64,000 bases of DNA from Glandiceps talaboti (taxonomy: Eukaryota > Hemichordata > Enteropneusta > Spengelidae): assembly GCF_964340395.1 (NCBI RefSeq), contig NC_135554.1:18323092-18387091 (forward strand), given 5' to 3'. Each line of letters begins with the position of its first letter. Position 1 is the stretch's first letter. Both the position numbers and the translations under genes were made by a program. The notes under the pieces are model-generated. The model was not told where the DNA came from and did not search any database. It saw nothing but the letters and a program-made list of their open reading frames with translations. Of this stretch, positions 1 to 14,300 are shown piece by piece.

Positions 1-2113
1 AAGCCTGTTGGTGAACACTCTATATACCAGAGGAAACATACTCAAAACCTGTTGGTGAACACTATATATACCAGAGGAAACATACTCAAAGCCTGTTGGT
101 GAACACTATATATACCAGAGGAAACATACTCAAAGCCTGTTGGTGAACACTCTATATACCAGAGGAAACATACTCAAAACCTGTTGGTGAACACTATATA
201 TACCAGAGGAAACATACTCAAAGCCTGTTGGTGAACACTATATATACCAGAGGAAACATAGTCAAAGCCTGTTGGTGAACACTCTATATACCACAGGAAA
301 CATACTCAAAGCCTGTTGGTGAACACTATATTATATACCAGAGGAAACATACTCAAAGCCTGTTGGTCAACACTATATTATATACCAGAGGAAACATACT
401 CAAAGCCTGTTGGTGAACACTATATTATATACCAGAGGAAACATACTCAAAGCCTGTTGGTCAACACTATATTATATACCAGAGGAAACATACTCAAAGC
501 CTGTTGGTCAACACTATATATACCAGAGGAAACATACTCAAAGCCTGTTGGTGAACACTATATATACCAGAGGAAACATACTCAAAGCCTGTTGGTGAAC
601 ACTATATATACCAGAGGAAACATACTCAAAGCCTGTTGGTGAACACTATATATACCAGAGGAAACATAGTCAAAGCCTGTTGGTGAACACTCTATATACC
701 ACAGGAAACATACTCAAAGCCTGTTGGTGAACACTATATTATATACCAGAGGAAACATACTCAAAGCCTGTTGGTCAACACTATATTATATACCAGAGGA
801 AACATACTCAAAGCCTGTTGGTGAACACTATATTATATACCAGAGGAAACATACTCAAAGCCTGTTGGTCAACACTATATTATATACCAGAGGAAACATA
901 CTCAAAGCCTGTTGGTCAACACTATATATACCAGAGGAAACATACTCAAAGCCTGTTGGTGAACACTATATATACCAGAGGAAACATACTCAAAGCCTGT
1001 TGGTGAACACTATATATACCAGAGGAAACATACTCAAAACCTATTGGTGAACACTATATATACCAGAGGAAACATACTCAAAACCTGTTGGTGAACACTA
1101 TATATACCACAGGAAACATACTCAAAGCCTGTTGGTCAACACTCTATATACCAGAGGAAACATACTCAAAACCTGTTGGGAACACTATATATACCAGAGG
1201 AAACATACTCAAAGCCTGTTGGTGAACACTATATATACCACAGGAAACATACTCAAAGCCTGTTGGTCAACACTATATATACCACAGGAAACATACTCAA
1301 AGCCTGTTGGTGAACACTATATATACCAGAGGAAACATACTCAAAGCCTGTTGGTGAACACTATATATACCAGAGGAAACATACTCAAAGCCTGTTGGTG
1401 AACACTATATATACCACAGGAAACATACATTACTCAAAGCCTGTTGGTGAACACTATATATACCAGAGGAAACATACTCAAAGCCTGTTGGTGAACACTA
1501 TATTATATACCAGAGGAAACATACTCAAAGCCTGTTGGTGAACACTCTATATACCAGAGGAAACATACTCAAAACCTGTTGGTGAACACTATATATACCA
1601 GAGGAAACATACTCAAAGCCTGTTGGTGAACACTATATATACCAGAGGAAACATACTCAAAGCCTGTTGGTGAACACTATATATACCAGAGGAAACATAC
1701 TCAAAGCCTGTTGGTGAACACTCTATATACCAGAGGAAACATACTCAAAACCTGTTGGTGAACACTATATATACCAGAGGAAACATACTCAAAGCCTGTT
1801 GGTGAACACTATATATACCAGAGGAAACATACTCAAAGCCTGTTGGTGAACACTCTATATACCAGAGGAAACATACTCAAAACCTGTTGGTGAACACTAT
1901 ATATACCAGAGGAAACATACTCAAAGCCTGTTGGTGAACACTATATATACCAGAGGAAACATACTCAAAGCCTGTTGGTGAACACTCTATATACCAGAGG
2001 AAACATACTCAAAACCTGTTGGTGAACACTATATATACCAGAGGAAACATACTCAAAGCCTGTTGGTGAACACTATATATACCACAGGAAACATACTCAA
2101 AACCTATTGGTGG
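1..2113. repeat. 44/47-bp minisatellite array with higher-order repeats
   Basis: About 47 head-to-tail copies of one unit fill the left edge and run off the window. Most units are 44 bp; units carrying an extra TAT in the central TA tract are 47 bp. The core contains GCCTGTTGGTGAACACTA and ACCAGAGGAAACATACTCA. Point variants (GCC/ACC, GTGAAC/GTCAAC, CAGAGG/CACAGG) recur in fixed order, so the array is built from larger blocks: a nine-unit block of 408 bp occurs twice (from about 316 and about 724), and a three-unit block of 132 bp recurs at the left end and in 1700-2110. Open frames through it are by-products of a unit that lacks stops, not genes. Unique sequence starts at about 2114. Confidence 0.97.
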
Positions 2114-3664
2114 AATATAAATGAACTTTCAATGAACAAATTATGGTATTTTTTTAGACAGCTACATATTTCCAAAGGTGTTCAAATAATACATCAAATT
2201 TTCACTTTCTGTCATATTTGACTACTTCTACAGCTACAGCAAGATGAGAATCTTACACCGGATTGACTCTATCACACTTTCTCCCAATTGATTCTGAGCT
2301 GTGATTTTATCATAACATGACTCAATTCCCACATTGTTATTGTAATTAGATTAAAACTTGTTTTAATCATCAGCAAACTTTTATCGATTTTGCTTTCACT
2401 CTATGCAATAACTGATTTGTCAATTTTAAGATTTTTTCAATCTCAGTTTTTTATATTGCAACAAATAATCCATGTGACCTTTCATCATTGAAAATGTTCA
2501 GAGAAAAAAGGAGTGTAAATAAAGTGTAAAAGATCTATGATTAGAACTCATAAAAAGCTTTTCAAATTGTATGCTTCAGTCTATCTAATGTTTCCATTTA
2601 CTGACTGCCAGTCTGATTGCTACAAAAAGGACTGCACAAAATCAGCCCTAATGAAGTCAAATGAAACTGTCTGTGACAGAGTTAACACAGCACTGAGTCT
2701 TGTATTTGCACATTTGTGATTAATAACGGTGTCTGGACTGAACCTTGTTGTCAATTCAACGTAGACACCTGCAATTAACGCTCTGTAGTTAAGCATTACT
2801 TCAGGCTTGAAAGTGGTTGTCAATTTACATTCTCACACGTCAATGTTAAGAAGGGATTGCTATTTACTTTGCTTTACTTATATTTACTTTACACAAAGCA
2901 GTTAAATTGGTATGACTAATGGGTGATCCGCATGCAAAAGATAACACCTCCTACTCCAAACAATCTCTTGATTCTGATACTATACATACAAACTATCAGA
3001 CTGTCTAAGTGCAAAATAATTCAAGAATTTATATAATTTGTATACTGTAAACTTAGATATATTTGCTATCTGAAAATTTTGCAAATTTGTAGTCTTCAAC
3101 TTGTTCTCAGAGAGTCATTTTTACCACTTTCTAAACCTGGTAAATTGACATAATTTGTATACTGCAAAACTAGATGTGAAAATTTTGCACTTTTACAGTC
3201 TTTGATTAGTTCTAAGTTTTACAACTTTCTGGTTCACTATTTATGTACAGAGAATTAATTTAGTCACTATTTATTTTCACATTGTTTGTTTTACAGTGAA
3301 ATAAGCATAAATGTGTCTAGTAAAAATTTCCATGTTTACAATAGTTTCCATTCAGAAACTAGAACCATGGAAAGACATTTTTTTTACAGATGTCTCCATG
3401 ACTAGGAACTATATCTATAATTATGAACCTATCAAGGGTTTAGTAGTCAGGTCATGAGACACTTAGAGCCATTCTAAATTATAATGAGTAGTTAAATATT
3501 CCACATCAACACACATCCTTGCCCTATAACATCTATCATGGAATAATCACTATCTAGCTATCAAAATCTGACAAGTCAGCAATTAATAAATTTTTCTGTT
3601 TTTTTTTTTGTTTATTTCTGAAGAATTTTTGTAGGAGTTAGACTCAGTTTTCCAACACACTAAC
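2114..3664. other. Unassigned region between the minisatellite and gene A
   Basis: AT-rich sequence without a convincing exon. The 3' end of gene A (its last exon and poly(A) site) should lie here or beyond the array, because the exon at 3665-3765 ends in phase 2 with a good donor. Two short similar stretches around 3035-3110 and 3140-3210 share ATAATTTGTATACTG and GAAAATTTTGCA, which suggests an old local duplication. Nothing else is recognisable. Confidence 0.5.
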
Positions 3665-6600
3665 CTGACAAGATGTTTATCGATATATTCTTGGCACTCT
3701 GCCAGGGACTCTTCAGCCATTGTAGTTCTTGTTAACAAAGCTGCCCTCTCTGCTTCTAATTCTTGCTGTAGACAGAAAAGAGAGGAAGATAAGTTCCTTT
3801 TTAAGAACCTTAGATGATTAGTTTGTGTCTAAGTTGTAGCGTTCCTGTCAGAGATTTATCTTTTTAGCAGCTTTAGTGATTGTGAGCAACATGTCAAAAA
3901 TCTAATATGGAGACTTTATGTTCGAGAAATGAAAGGGAAGGTTGACCTCACATTGTAGAAGTACCGGGGGGGTAATGGCAATTTGCAAAATTTATGAAAA
4001 TTGTCAGACAGATTGGCACCATTGCCATGGTAACATTAAACCACGACAGCTTGTTTCCTTTGCTGAAAGCTACACATGGTATGTTTTCAAAGAGAACCGA
4101 CCACAGGCATCTTTAAGACCTCTGGCAATTGGATTGAATCTTTTTCTCAAGAGATATTATCGATTTTACTCTTAGACAAATATATGAGTAATCCATACAG
4201 CCAAAGTGCATCATAATATATAAATATACTAGTATATACATTATATATTTCACCCATATCACGTGAAATGGAATTTTTTGAACTTTGAACTTCATAGAAC
4301 TATACCGTTAGTTGTCTGATGATCACAACAGCGTGAAATACTGTGTAATGGATCCTGTGTATCTTGCTTGATATTGTATATATATGTTAACGTATGGAGT
4401 GTATACATGATGCTTGGTAGTGCAGTTACCGATACTGTACATTATCATATACCCGTATACCTATGCCCGGATCAATCATTCTTGATGACGTATCACGAAA
4501 TATCACTTCTGATATGGGACGTTAAACATTATGATATTCAAGTTAAACATCATCAGAAAACAACTTTCTGATTGGACAAAACACCTAGATGCCGAACATA
4601 AACAAAATGGTGGGTGATCTTTGACACTGCATGTTTGTGCAAGTCTGGTGTTTGCACTGAGCTAACCTGGTGTTAACATATCACAGGTGCAGGCATTAAC
4701 CTTTCTAGTCATTACATACTGGTGAGCCGTTTATGCCAGTCTGGTGTTTGCACTGAGCCGGTTTGATGCTAGTCAAGTTAGAAAACAATTCTTGATCTGG
4801 ACTAAAATGGTATGGTATGGATAATGAATGTATTTTTATACAACCTGATGAGAATGCCTTTTGTTTTGCTCACCAGTGATGTAGCCATGGTTACATCTTT
4901 AATGTTTATTTCAACAGTGATGCAAACAAAAATTCAATGCTTCAAAGAACAAATTTGCATCACTGTTATACATGTATTACCTACATGGTGTACAACTCTA
5001 GAGGGCGCTATAACCAGCCGTAAGCAAACATGACATGATTGCAACTCATGACAAAATTTCTTAAATCACATTCTCATCAAATATTCATATTTTTAGCCAT
5101 TTATTTTTATATAATATTATCATAACTGATTTCCCCCCCCCCCCCCCCCCCCAAGGTTTTCACATTTTACTGAATGTGTACATGCATGGTTTTAAGGCTC
5201 AAATCAAGTCATGTGGGAAAAAATAAAGTGAATAATGGGATTATGTAGTTTTAGTCTCATACATTATTCAAAGTGAAAAATGATGGAACAATTTGTCTTG
5301 TTTCTCATCTTCAGCTATGGTGTGTCCTGATTTTTGCTCAGACACTGTCTCAGTATTGGAAACATTCAAAAAGCTAAGCCGTTACTATCAAAGCTGCACT
5401 AGCTGCAACTGGAATGTTTCTTTGAAAATGTATTGTTAGGCACCATGAACAGTTTTTGCTCTGTGTACATCTCTTTTTCTTACCTGTGTATTGAGCGTGA
5501 ATTCCCGTAATTGTTTTCTTAATGATCCCCAATTAGCTCCCTCGTCAAAACTGTAAAATGTAAACAAATAATGTGTTAATATATGAATAGATAAAAGTAA
5601 TCTTCTATTTCATTAGAACAGGGCACTTTTATTTATGCCATAGGGTGATGTGTACACATGATGATGCTGATGATGATGATGATGATGATGGTGATGGTGA
5701 TGATGATGATGATGATGATGATAATAATAATGATGATGAAGATGATGATAATGATGTTGATTATGATGATAAACATGATGTTGATTATGATGATAATGAT
5801 AATTATGGTGATGATGATGATGATGATGATGTTGACTATAACGCTGGTGATAGTGATGATTTTTACAACTATGATGATAATAATGTTCTTGAAACTGATG
5901 ACACTTTACACTTACGTAACAGATTTCTTAGCATCTGGTCCTAGTGATCTGAGCTGTACTAAATCCTCTTTCAGTCTGTTTATTTCTCTTCTATTAGCTG
6001 ATTCTAATTCTCTCTCTGACAGTCTTAGGTCATATTCATCAGGACCCATGTCAAGGTTGCTAATCCTCAGCCCATCAATTTGCTCTCGCATTATTCTGTT
6101 AAATTGGAAAATATTGCACTGATTTTTTGACATTTGTGTATGTACTGAACACATCAACTTATTTGCCCAAGTACTCATGATATTCTCTGCTGTACCGTAA
6201 TACTCGCAGAAGTGAAGCAAACAAAAACACAACAGAAAACACAACAAAAACACAAGTGCAAGTATCTTTACTTTCCAAACACAGCAGCATTCACATGTAC
6301 ACTATAGTGTTCTCATCTTCATACAGGGACGCAATAATGTTTTCAGTACAAATGCACTACAGTGCAAATACCACTTAAGTATGCTTAGAACTCATGCAAG
6401 TATTAACCGAAACATATTAACTGATAATGATACTTGTAGAGGTAGCATGGTGTCAAGTCTATAGAAGTCAACTGGAGTAATCGGATATATATCGGTAACA
6501 TATGACATACAACATATGACATATACACCTTTGTCTCACCTGTAAGCTACCAAGAGTTCTTCATGTCTTGTAGCAACCTTCTGTGCTTGACTTTTAAATG

Positions 6601-7166
6601 CCCTAGCAGCGTTGCTCAGTTGTTCTTCTCTCAATCGATGTGATCTCTTCAAATCTTTTAGCATGTCTTCAACGTATTTCCTCATTTTTGGATCATCTAT
6701 GGTACCATCCCTTCCTTGCGGCATACCACTGCCTCCATCAACGAAATCCTGCCAACAAATAGTCATTTCGTCAACTGGTCATCAGAGATTAAAAATCTAA
6801 TATTTGCAACAATTTCTACCTTTTTTTTTGAAAATGTTGACAGCTGTAAAAATTATTTAGAGTATTTTTGATTGATGAAGTTCAGTTTTATTACATATAC
6901 ATTCAGTTTTCAATGTATAGCTGTCAACAACACTGATCATGGAAGCAGTGAATCATTATTATATTAGTTGACAAAAATCATTATTCATAAATTAATTGAT
7001 TAATTTAGTTACATATTCATTCATTCATTCATTCATTACAGATGTCTACAGGTAACCCCAATTACACTGAGACTCTTGAAAATAAATTCAAAAAAAGAAA
7101 AGTTATAGAAAGATTTAATGTATTTTCTGATTTTTATATCGAAGGTATAAGATTGTGGTTTACTGT

Positions 7167-7208
<42 letters not shown>

Positions 7209-8353
7209 TGTCTGTCTGTCTGTCTGTCTCACGTCTTGTCAGAGTTGCAGTATACTTGACTTTATTCATTGCTTTGTCATGATCAAAACTTTGAGGATTT
7301 ACACTGGGAATAAGCACTCAGGAGTCATGAATATTCATTCTGCAAACATGAATATATTAGTTCTGCTGACTCCCATGAAACAATGGTCCACAGCAAAGAT
7401 ACTCTGTAAAGGCACAAGATCAACTTCATGTTTTGCAAGTAATGTACATGTAGGTGATGTAAAATCATGAAATGACTCTCCGGAACTCATAATTTATGAA
7501 AATGCAAATTTCCTGGAGTTATTTTTCTCTTTAACGAACAACTTTTCATATCTTTGTAACATTATATTAAACTTACTGCAATATCTTCTACATATTTTAC
7601 CAATCTTGATCGATATTCTTCATTTAATTCTTTGAGTTGTATTTGTAATTTAGTGTTTTCAGTTTCTAAATCTCGACATCTACTGCCAACTCGAATCAGT
7701 TCCTATAAAAGAAAACAAGACATTTCAATCTCACATCAAACATGGACAAAACAGTCTGAAAAAGTGAAGAAATCAATTGTGTTAATATAATTATATAAAC
7801 AGTCTCATAGCTACAATTCTCAGCTTTTTCTGCAGTAAATAGTTTCATTTTAAAGTTTTGTAGGTAATAATTGTAGGTAATCACAAATTTACTTATCAAC
7901 TGGATAGGGTTATCGGTAGCCAAATAGTTAAACCAACTGCCTCTTAGAGGCTTACCATTATGGTCTAGGTTTGATTAAATCTGGTATGCTGTAAGTAAGA
8001 GGAGTGTCATTAACTTTGACTCTCTTGAACAAAGCAGATTTTCCCTGAGAACTTTGGTTTCCTCCTACATTAACACTGAACCTATGAAGGGTAACTCTCA
8101 CTGGACTGGTTGTGAAACAAGCACTGAGATGTACTTGAAGAACTACATCAAAAAGACAGCCATTAAAATGAAACACAGAAAGTTCATGTAATACTTACTG
8201 TTGATTGCTCTGCTACTCTATGCTGACCTGCTCTGGCTATCTTTCTTGCATCTTGCAGCTCTTTACCAAGCGATATTCTGTCAATAACACACATGAATAA
8301 TAATGCTACATTATAAATACACACACACACACACAGACACAGACACAGACACA

Positions 8354-8391
<38 letters not shown>

Positions 8392-11300
8392 TACACATAC
8401 ATATACAAACACAGACAGACACAGACACAGACACAGACAAGCGAACACACATGTGCACACACACACACACATACACACAAACAAATAAATAAATAAATAA
8501 ATAAATGCAAAATAAGAAATGTATGCTCTTGGACTCTCTTTCACTAGCATTTGCATTTATGTTATTGTTTAGAGTATTAGTTAGCTGATATTATTTTTTC
8601 CATATCATGATAGATAACTCACAATTTATCCTCTATCTTTTGTTGGTCTTCATCGTATTGATTCCTCATCTTGTTGATCTCTCCTTTATATCTTTGAGAT
8701 GTACCAAATAGCTACAAGAAATGTAACAAACAATTCATAACACAACATTTAACAGAGGAATCACTACACTTAAGAATACAGCAACTTGTCTTAAACTTGT
8801 CTTTTCTGTTGAAAAAACAAAGACCAATATTTGACATATTAAAATTAGAGGTTAAACAGGTACAGAGATTAAAGTTAAACAGGTACAGAGATTAAAACAT
8901 TTTATATCAGTGACAAAGGGAACAATGCCTATTTACATATCTAAATGGGGAGATTTTTTAATATAAATTACCCTTTGTTGTTCTATTGTAATTTTGACTC
9001 TGTAGAAGATGTGATGACCTTTAATTTTTTGTCTTTGCCTGCTTTTTGTTCACGTGTTGTTTTCCAATAAAGTTCATTAAACATAAAAAAAAATTGTCTT
9101 TTCTTTCTGTATCACAAGCAAATATTTGGAACAAAGAACAAAAAGGAAATAACAATTCACAACATTAGAGGGAAGCATAGCACTCTACAACACATCAAAC
9201 CAGTCTCTTTGAGTAACAAGCAAAATATTTTGAACACAGAAAAAATTTATCCTACATTCATCGAAATCAAAATGGCTGCCTAGTATTAATTAAGTAGAGA
9301 ATATTAAACGATTGGTTTTTGAATCCTTACCCTTTTTTCAATTTCCAGTCTTTCCTTTTCAGCTGATAACAGATCCTCTGCCTAGATTTTGAAGAGATAG
9401 TGAAGTAAATGATAATGAGGATAATTAATCAGACCATATCATATCAAATTTAGCTGTAAAGTAAGGCTAAGAGCCTATGAGCTGATCAAGTGTCTAGTGC
9501 TGGAATCTGTTAAATGTTCAAGGATGAGTATATACGGTACATATCTGTAAAAAAATATCAATCATAGATTTACTACTACAGCTAGTAGCAACTAGTACAG
9601 TAGACAGTTCATGGTTAAGTTCTAAAGCCATACTACAAATAAACATTTTCAGGAAATGATAACATATCAAACACTCAGAATTTTTAAGTTTATAAGTTCC
9701 AGAAATTGTCACAGGTCAAACATTGTCTAAGTTCATATTTGCTATTACACAGTTATTACCTGGCTATGAGGGCACAAGCAGATGTCTATTACCATGACAG
9801 CTGTTATGCAGCAGCCTGAGGAAATAGTTGCTATGTAACAGCATGAGGGGTAGTATGACATCTGCTAGTGCCCGAATAAGGTCAGGCAATAAGTGTTATA
9901 TAATATATCACATTCTCAAGCACATATTCTTTCAATAGTCAAAGCAATCAAGGATAAGATTTCTGTTTTACGTGAATCGTGCCCTTGGGTAAATAGTACA
10001 TGAATAGTGCCCTTCTATGCAAAGTGAGGTCACTATGGGTCACTAGGCCATACCATGTGACATGATCTAAGCCAATCACTGAATGCTATATTATGGTAAT
10101 AATATTTAAAAACAGACAATGACAAAGAAAATGACCTCCATGACACTGACAGTTACCTTTAACCTTTTTGTTGTAAGTCGGCTGACTATGGCTCGTATTC
10201 TTTCTAACTCAGCGTTAGCCTGACCGTACGTTCCATGTGCTCGTTCTATGTTCTCCTGTTGTTTAAGTAATGTGGCCCTGGCGTTTACTAGATTTAACAG
10301 TTCAATGCCTAACTCTTCATTCTTGGCAAGCTGTGTGGGAAAAACCACGGAAATGCAAGGAACACCCATGTAATTATTAGCTTATATTCACATGCATACT
10401 AAAAACATGACATGCATTATATGCAACTTGGTCTGAAGTGATATGGTCCACTAAAAACATGCACATGCACACATGGCGTACAACACCTGTCATTTCCGAC
10501 AACATGGATCTATCAAGGATTCATGTCATTGTAAGTTGTAAAACATACATTATACTTTTATACTCAAGTATACTATGTGTATCCAAGATAAAAGATGTGA
10601 TGCAACAATAGAAGGGGAGAACACATTATGCACGTTGATTACAGAATTAGCATGTTATGACAATATTTAACACCATATCTTAAATTATCAAAACTTACCT
10701 TTACTGAATAGTCTTAAGCCTTTTTGTCTTATTTTTATCTTATTGTACGGCATCTCCTTGTAAGACATAACTTTCAAAAGTTTGTGTCATTTTTCATTAC
10801 TCCAATAACTTACCTTTCAACTTTCAACCTCATTCTGATTTGCCAGCCACATTGATCATAAAGGGTCTCTAGAGGGTGCACTCTATTGAACAGGGGCGCA
10901 TTGGATTTGCCCAAACATGATTGTGATTAATCTGACGTCATTTCTCGAAACGAGGTTGTAAACAAAATGCTCAATCACGATCATGATTACTTACATGTAA
11001 ACATTTTTTTAAAGTTTCACATATTTCCGATAAATTAAATGATTTTACATCGTCAAAATGATTACAATGATAACAAATTACCAATCAGACCGAACACAAT
11101 TTATGTACATAATGTTTTCCGTCATTTCAAACTTGCCGTCAGCCACAGGGCACGATCCCCTAGTATGATTACATTGTCCGCCATCTTGTAATCACGGCAA
11201 TCATGGTTTGGGGCATGATTACTATGATTACCAATCATGATTGTGATTGGTATTTATCAAACGCAAAATCATGATTGTGATTGATAAATCATGATCATGA

Positions 11301-14300
11301 TTGTGCAAATCGAACGCGCCCCAGGTCTACCATAATCATGAGTACAAATACGCCAATAACTCACATTTCAACTTTGAAATTTAAAACCATTGGATTTCTT
11401 GTACAAAAAGTAGAGGGCGTACTCCATTCAACAGGTCTATCACAATCATGAGTGCAGATACTTCATCTTCAATAAACTCACCTTTCAAGTTGAACATGTA
11501 CATTTGGATTTCTCTTACAAATGGTAGAGGGTGCACTTCATTGGACAGGTTGATTGTAATCATATTATTATCTAGAACTGCTAGACATGTAATAATCTTT
11601 ATCCACGCTGGAAGATATCTTACCTCTCGTTCATGTTCTTTACTTAAAGCGACATAGTTAGATTTTAACCTGACATATTCATCAGCTAATTCTTTTCTAT
11701 CTCGTTCCATTTCATCCATTCTTTCCCTAGCATCTCTGTATTTCTTGGCAGCCTTGTCCTTCTCAATACCAAGTTCCATCAATTCATTCTCAAGGGACAG
11801 AATCTGAAAACCAAACCAAATAAGGCAAAAAATTTGCATTACTTGCAAAAAAATGACACTTACAAAGATTCCTGGATACACCTGAAGGGCAATATATCCA
11901 TCTTTCTATGTGATAGCAAACAGCAATTTTATCAACATGGCTCTGTATGGTGTCTAAGATTAAAGGGTTATGGGTCAGAGGTGAATATTTTTTTATGTCA
12001 ATTTTTTGTTTCCTGTGAAGATTTACACATTACTGAACTAACTGAAATAGGACTGATCATATAATAACTGTAAGATTTGTAGCATAACACTGTAGTTACA
12101 TTGTAGGTAAACACAGATCTTGGAGGGGACCCATAGATCTCGGAGGGGCCCCTCCAAGATCTATGGGTAAACCAAATAATTGATTCAAAGAGATAATTTT
12201 TGGGTGCACCCAAAGGAGAAAAATGAGCAAAAATGACTGTAATGATTTTAGAAATAAATATTTATTTCATGTTACTAATTTGTCACTTTTCAGATCCCCA
12301 ACAAATCAAAGAAAGAAACTTTCTACAAATTCTACAGTTCAGCAAGTGTACAAACTATTGTAACAATATATCATCACCATCTGAATACCGTACTGTTGTT
12401 AGACAGCTAGCTTAGTGTACCTATCTCAATGTAAACATACAAATAACAAAAGGTGATTTCAGGTCACTGAGTGACTAGCTAAAATAAATTGAAAAATTAA
12501 TAGTCATGCCTCATTTGGGAAAAATATGAACATTACAAATAATGCAGCTAATTCCTGTCAAAAATGATCAATTTTCCCTCAATTATGCTCTCACCTACCA
12601 AAATGGACTGGGGTACATCTTACAGTTTTAATATCCACATAATTTCTGTTTTGTGGCTACAAAAAAGCAGCTGCTACTCTGCTTCCAAGTTGTATATATA
12701 AAATGTAGGTTAATACCCTCAATACACTACACTATTCACAAAGTACTGTCTAATTGATAACACAGCTGGTGCTTGGTACATTAGGTGAAGTTCAACACCT
12801 CATCAAAGTTACAAGTCAAAAACATGCCCATTAAGACTAGTTTACTTTAACTCCAAAACATGCCTATAGACTCTCAAAAAACATGCCTGTAGACTTCTTT
12901 ACTTACTCTGTTTGTCAGCTCAAACCTGGCCTGTTCTGCATCTTCTTTGATTCTATTATTGTCAAGTTGAAGGTCAACCAGTGTCTTTGACACCTGTAAG
13001 AAATCAGCCACATGTTCAGAAGAATCAGTTGGTTTTAAAACAAAACGGTCCATGTCCCCGCCACCGGCGACAAAGCTAGATGTACATGTTACTAAGACTG
13101 TACATATCTATCCACAGAAATGCTGGGGCCATTCGTGTAAATAACTGTGCGTGTTGTCATCATGGCAACAGGTGGTAATGCTATCACTGTACACAGTAAG
13201 TAACATCAGGGTAACATGACACCACATTTGAATTAATTACTATGTAAACAAAGTAAGGGGGATTCTACTCAAGGCCAAAAAGGCAATGCTACACATGAGA
13301 TGGCAAAAGGTAAATCATTCATGGTTTTGTAACATGTGTTTTGAACAAATAAAAGTCACCAACTGTGCATATTTTGCCTTCTACTTATAAAATTGAAACC
13401 ATAAAGGATATTACAATGTCACTTTATAACAGTTTCAACACATTCTCTAACGCAGTGACAAATCAAACTCACAATTTTAAGTCTATATACTATTGTAAAA
13501 CCACTCAGATCAATAAAATAATGATTCATGCTATCAACAAAACAAAAACATGGAAAAAGCTTAATAACTAGATATTGAAGATATTGTATTATATTGTATT
13601 ATAATAATTTATCTGGAAATATCATTAAAATTATCAATTTTATTGTTGCAACCAATTTCTAGCTACTGCAGGTTAAAGCATTTTTCTGCCAAAATTATTG
13701 CCAAAATTATATCACATGATTCCACACAATTTTTTTTTATTAGGCCTTTATATACATTGTAGTTGATATGCACTGCACCTGATAGAGCAACACAAGTATG
13801 TATGCTTGAACAGAAAGACCTCTTAACTTAATGTCAACAACTGAACAACACTTCGGTGGAGATTTCAGACCACAAATAGCTGTAATGGGGACAACCTTAG
13901 TATACAGTAGTCAAAATACTACTGTTATTGGTTGGTTACTATGGCAACTATAGTCAAAACAAATAAGGGTAGGGATTTTTCTGCAACTCCTGCTGCTAGC
14001 GTATGAAGTGAAATGTAATATATCATTATCTGAATACCCTAGAGTTGTTAGAAAGCAGAGTGTAAACCAATCTCAAAGTAAACAAACAAACAACAAAGGG
14101 TCACTTCAGGACACTAAAGCAACCTGAAGTAAATTGAAAATTAATGGTTATGCCTCATTAGGAAACGTCAACATTTATCAACCACTTGCAGAAACACCAG
14201 GAGTCTACAAAAATATCGGTGAACAAAACAAACATTACAGTAAAATGTAACCCCAAGACGCTATCCACACAATGTCTGTCAATTGTTTAGATTTCATTAT

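Larger units (their letters stand above)
3665..8277 (-). other. Gene A C-terminal coiled coil (exons 14-19)
   Basis: Residues about 624-878. Highly charged helical blocks include REEQLSNAARAFKSQAQ, RHEELLVAYR, PDEYDLRLSERELESAN and the last block found, QELEAERAALLTRTTMAEES followed by YIDKHLV. The same blocks occur in the same order in gene B, with exons of 126, 101, 79 and 89 nt identical in length between the copies. Exon 19 ends in phase 2 (AG before the donor), so at least one more exon is required. Confidence 0.8.

Noticed and set aside
316-1401. Open frames of 62-108 residues in the array
   Set aside because: They are the repeat unit translated; length follows unit length modulo three, and there is no conserved protein.
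1-2113. CRISPR-like repeat array
   Set aside because: Units abut with no unique spacers, and the genome is intron-rich eukaryotic.
2205-2262. Terminal exon of gene A resembling the gene B tail
   Set aside because: A short minus-strand match (EVVKYDRK) lies after an in-frame stop and without a usable AG acceptor in the right phase.
5645-6122. Asp-rich and Met-rich frames
   Set aside because: Translation of a GAT trinucleotide repeat. The minus-strand exon at 5916-6095 is the real coding signal.
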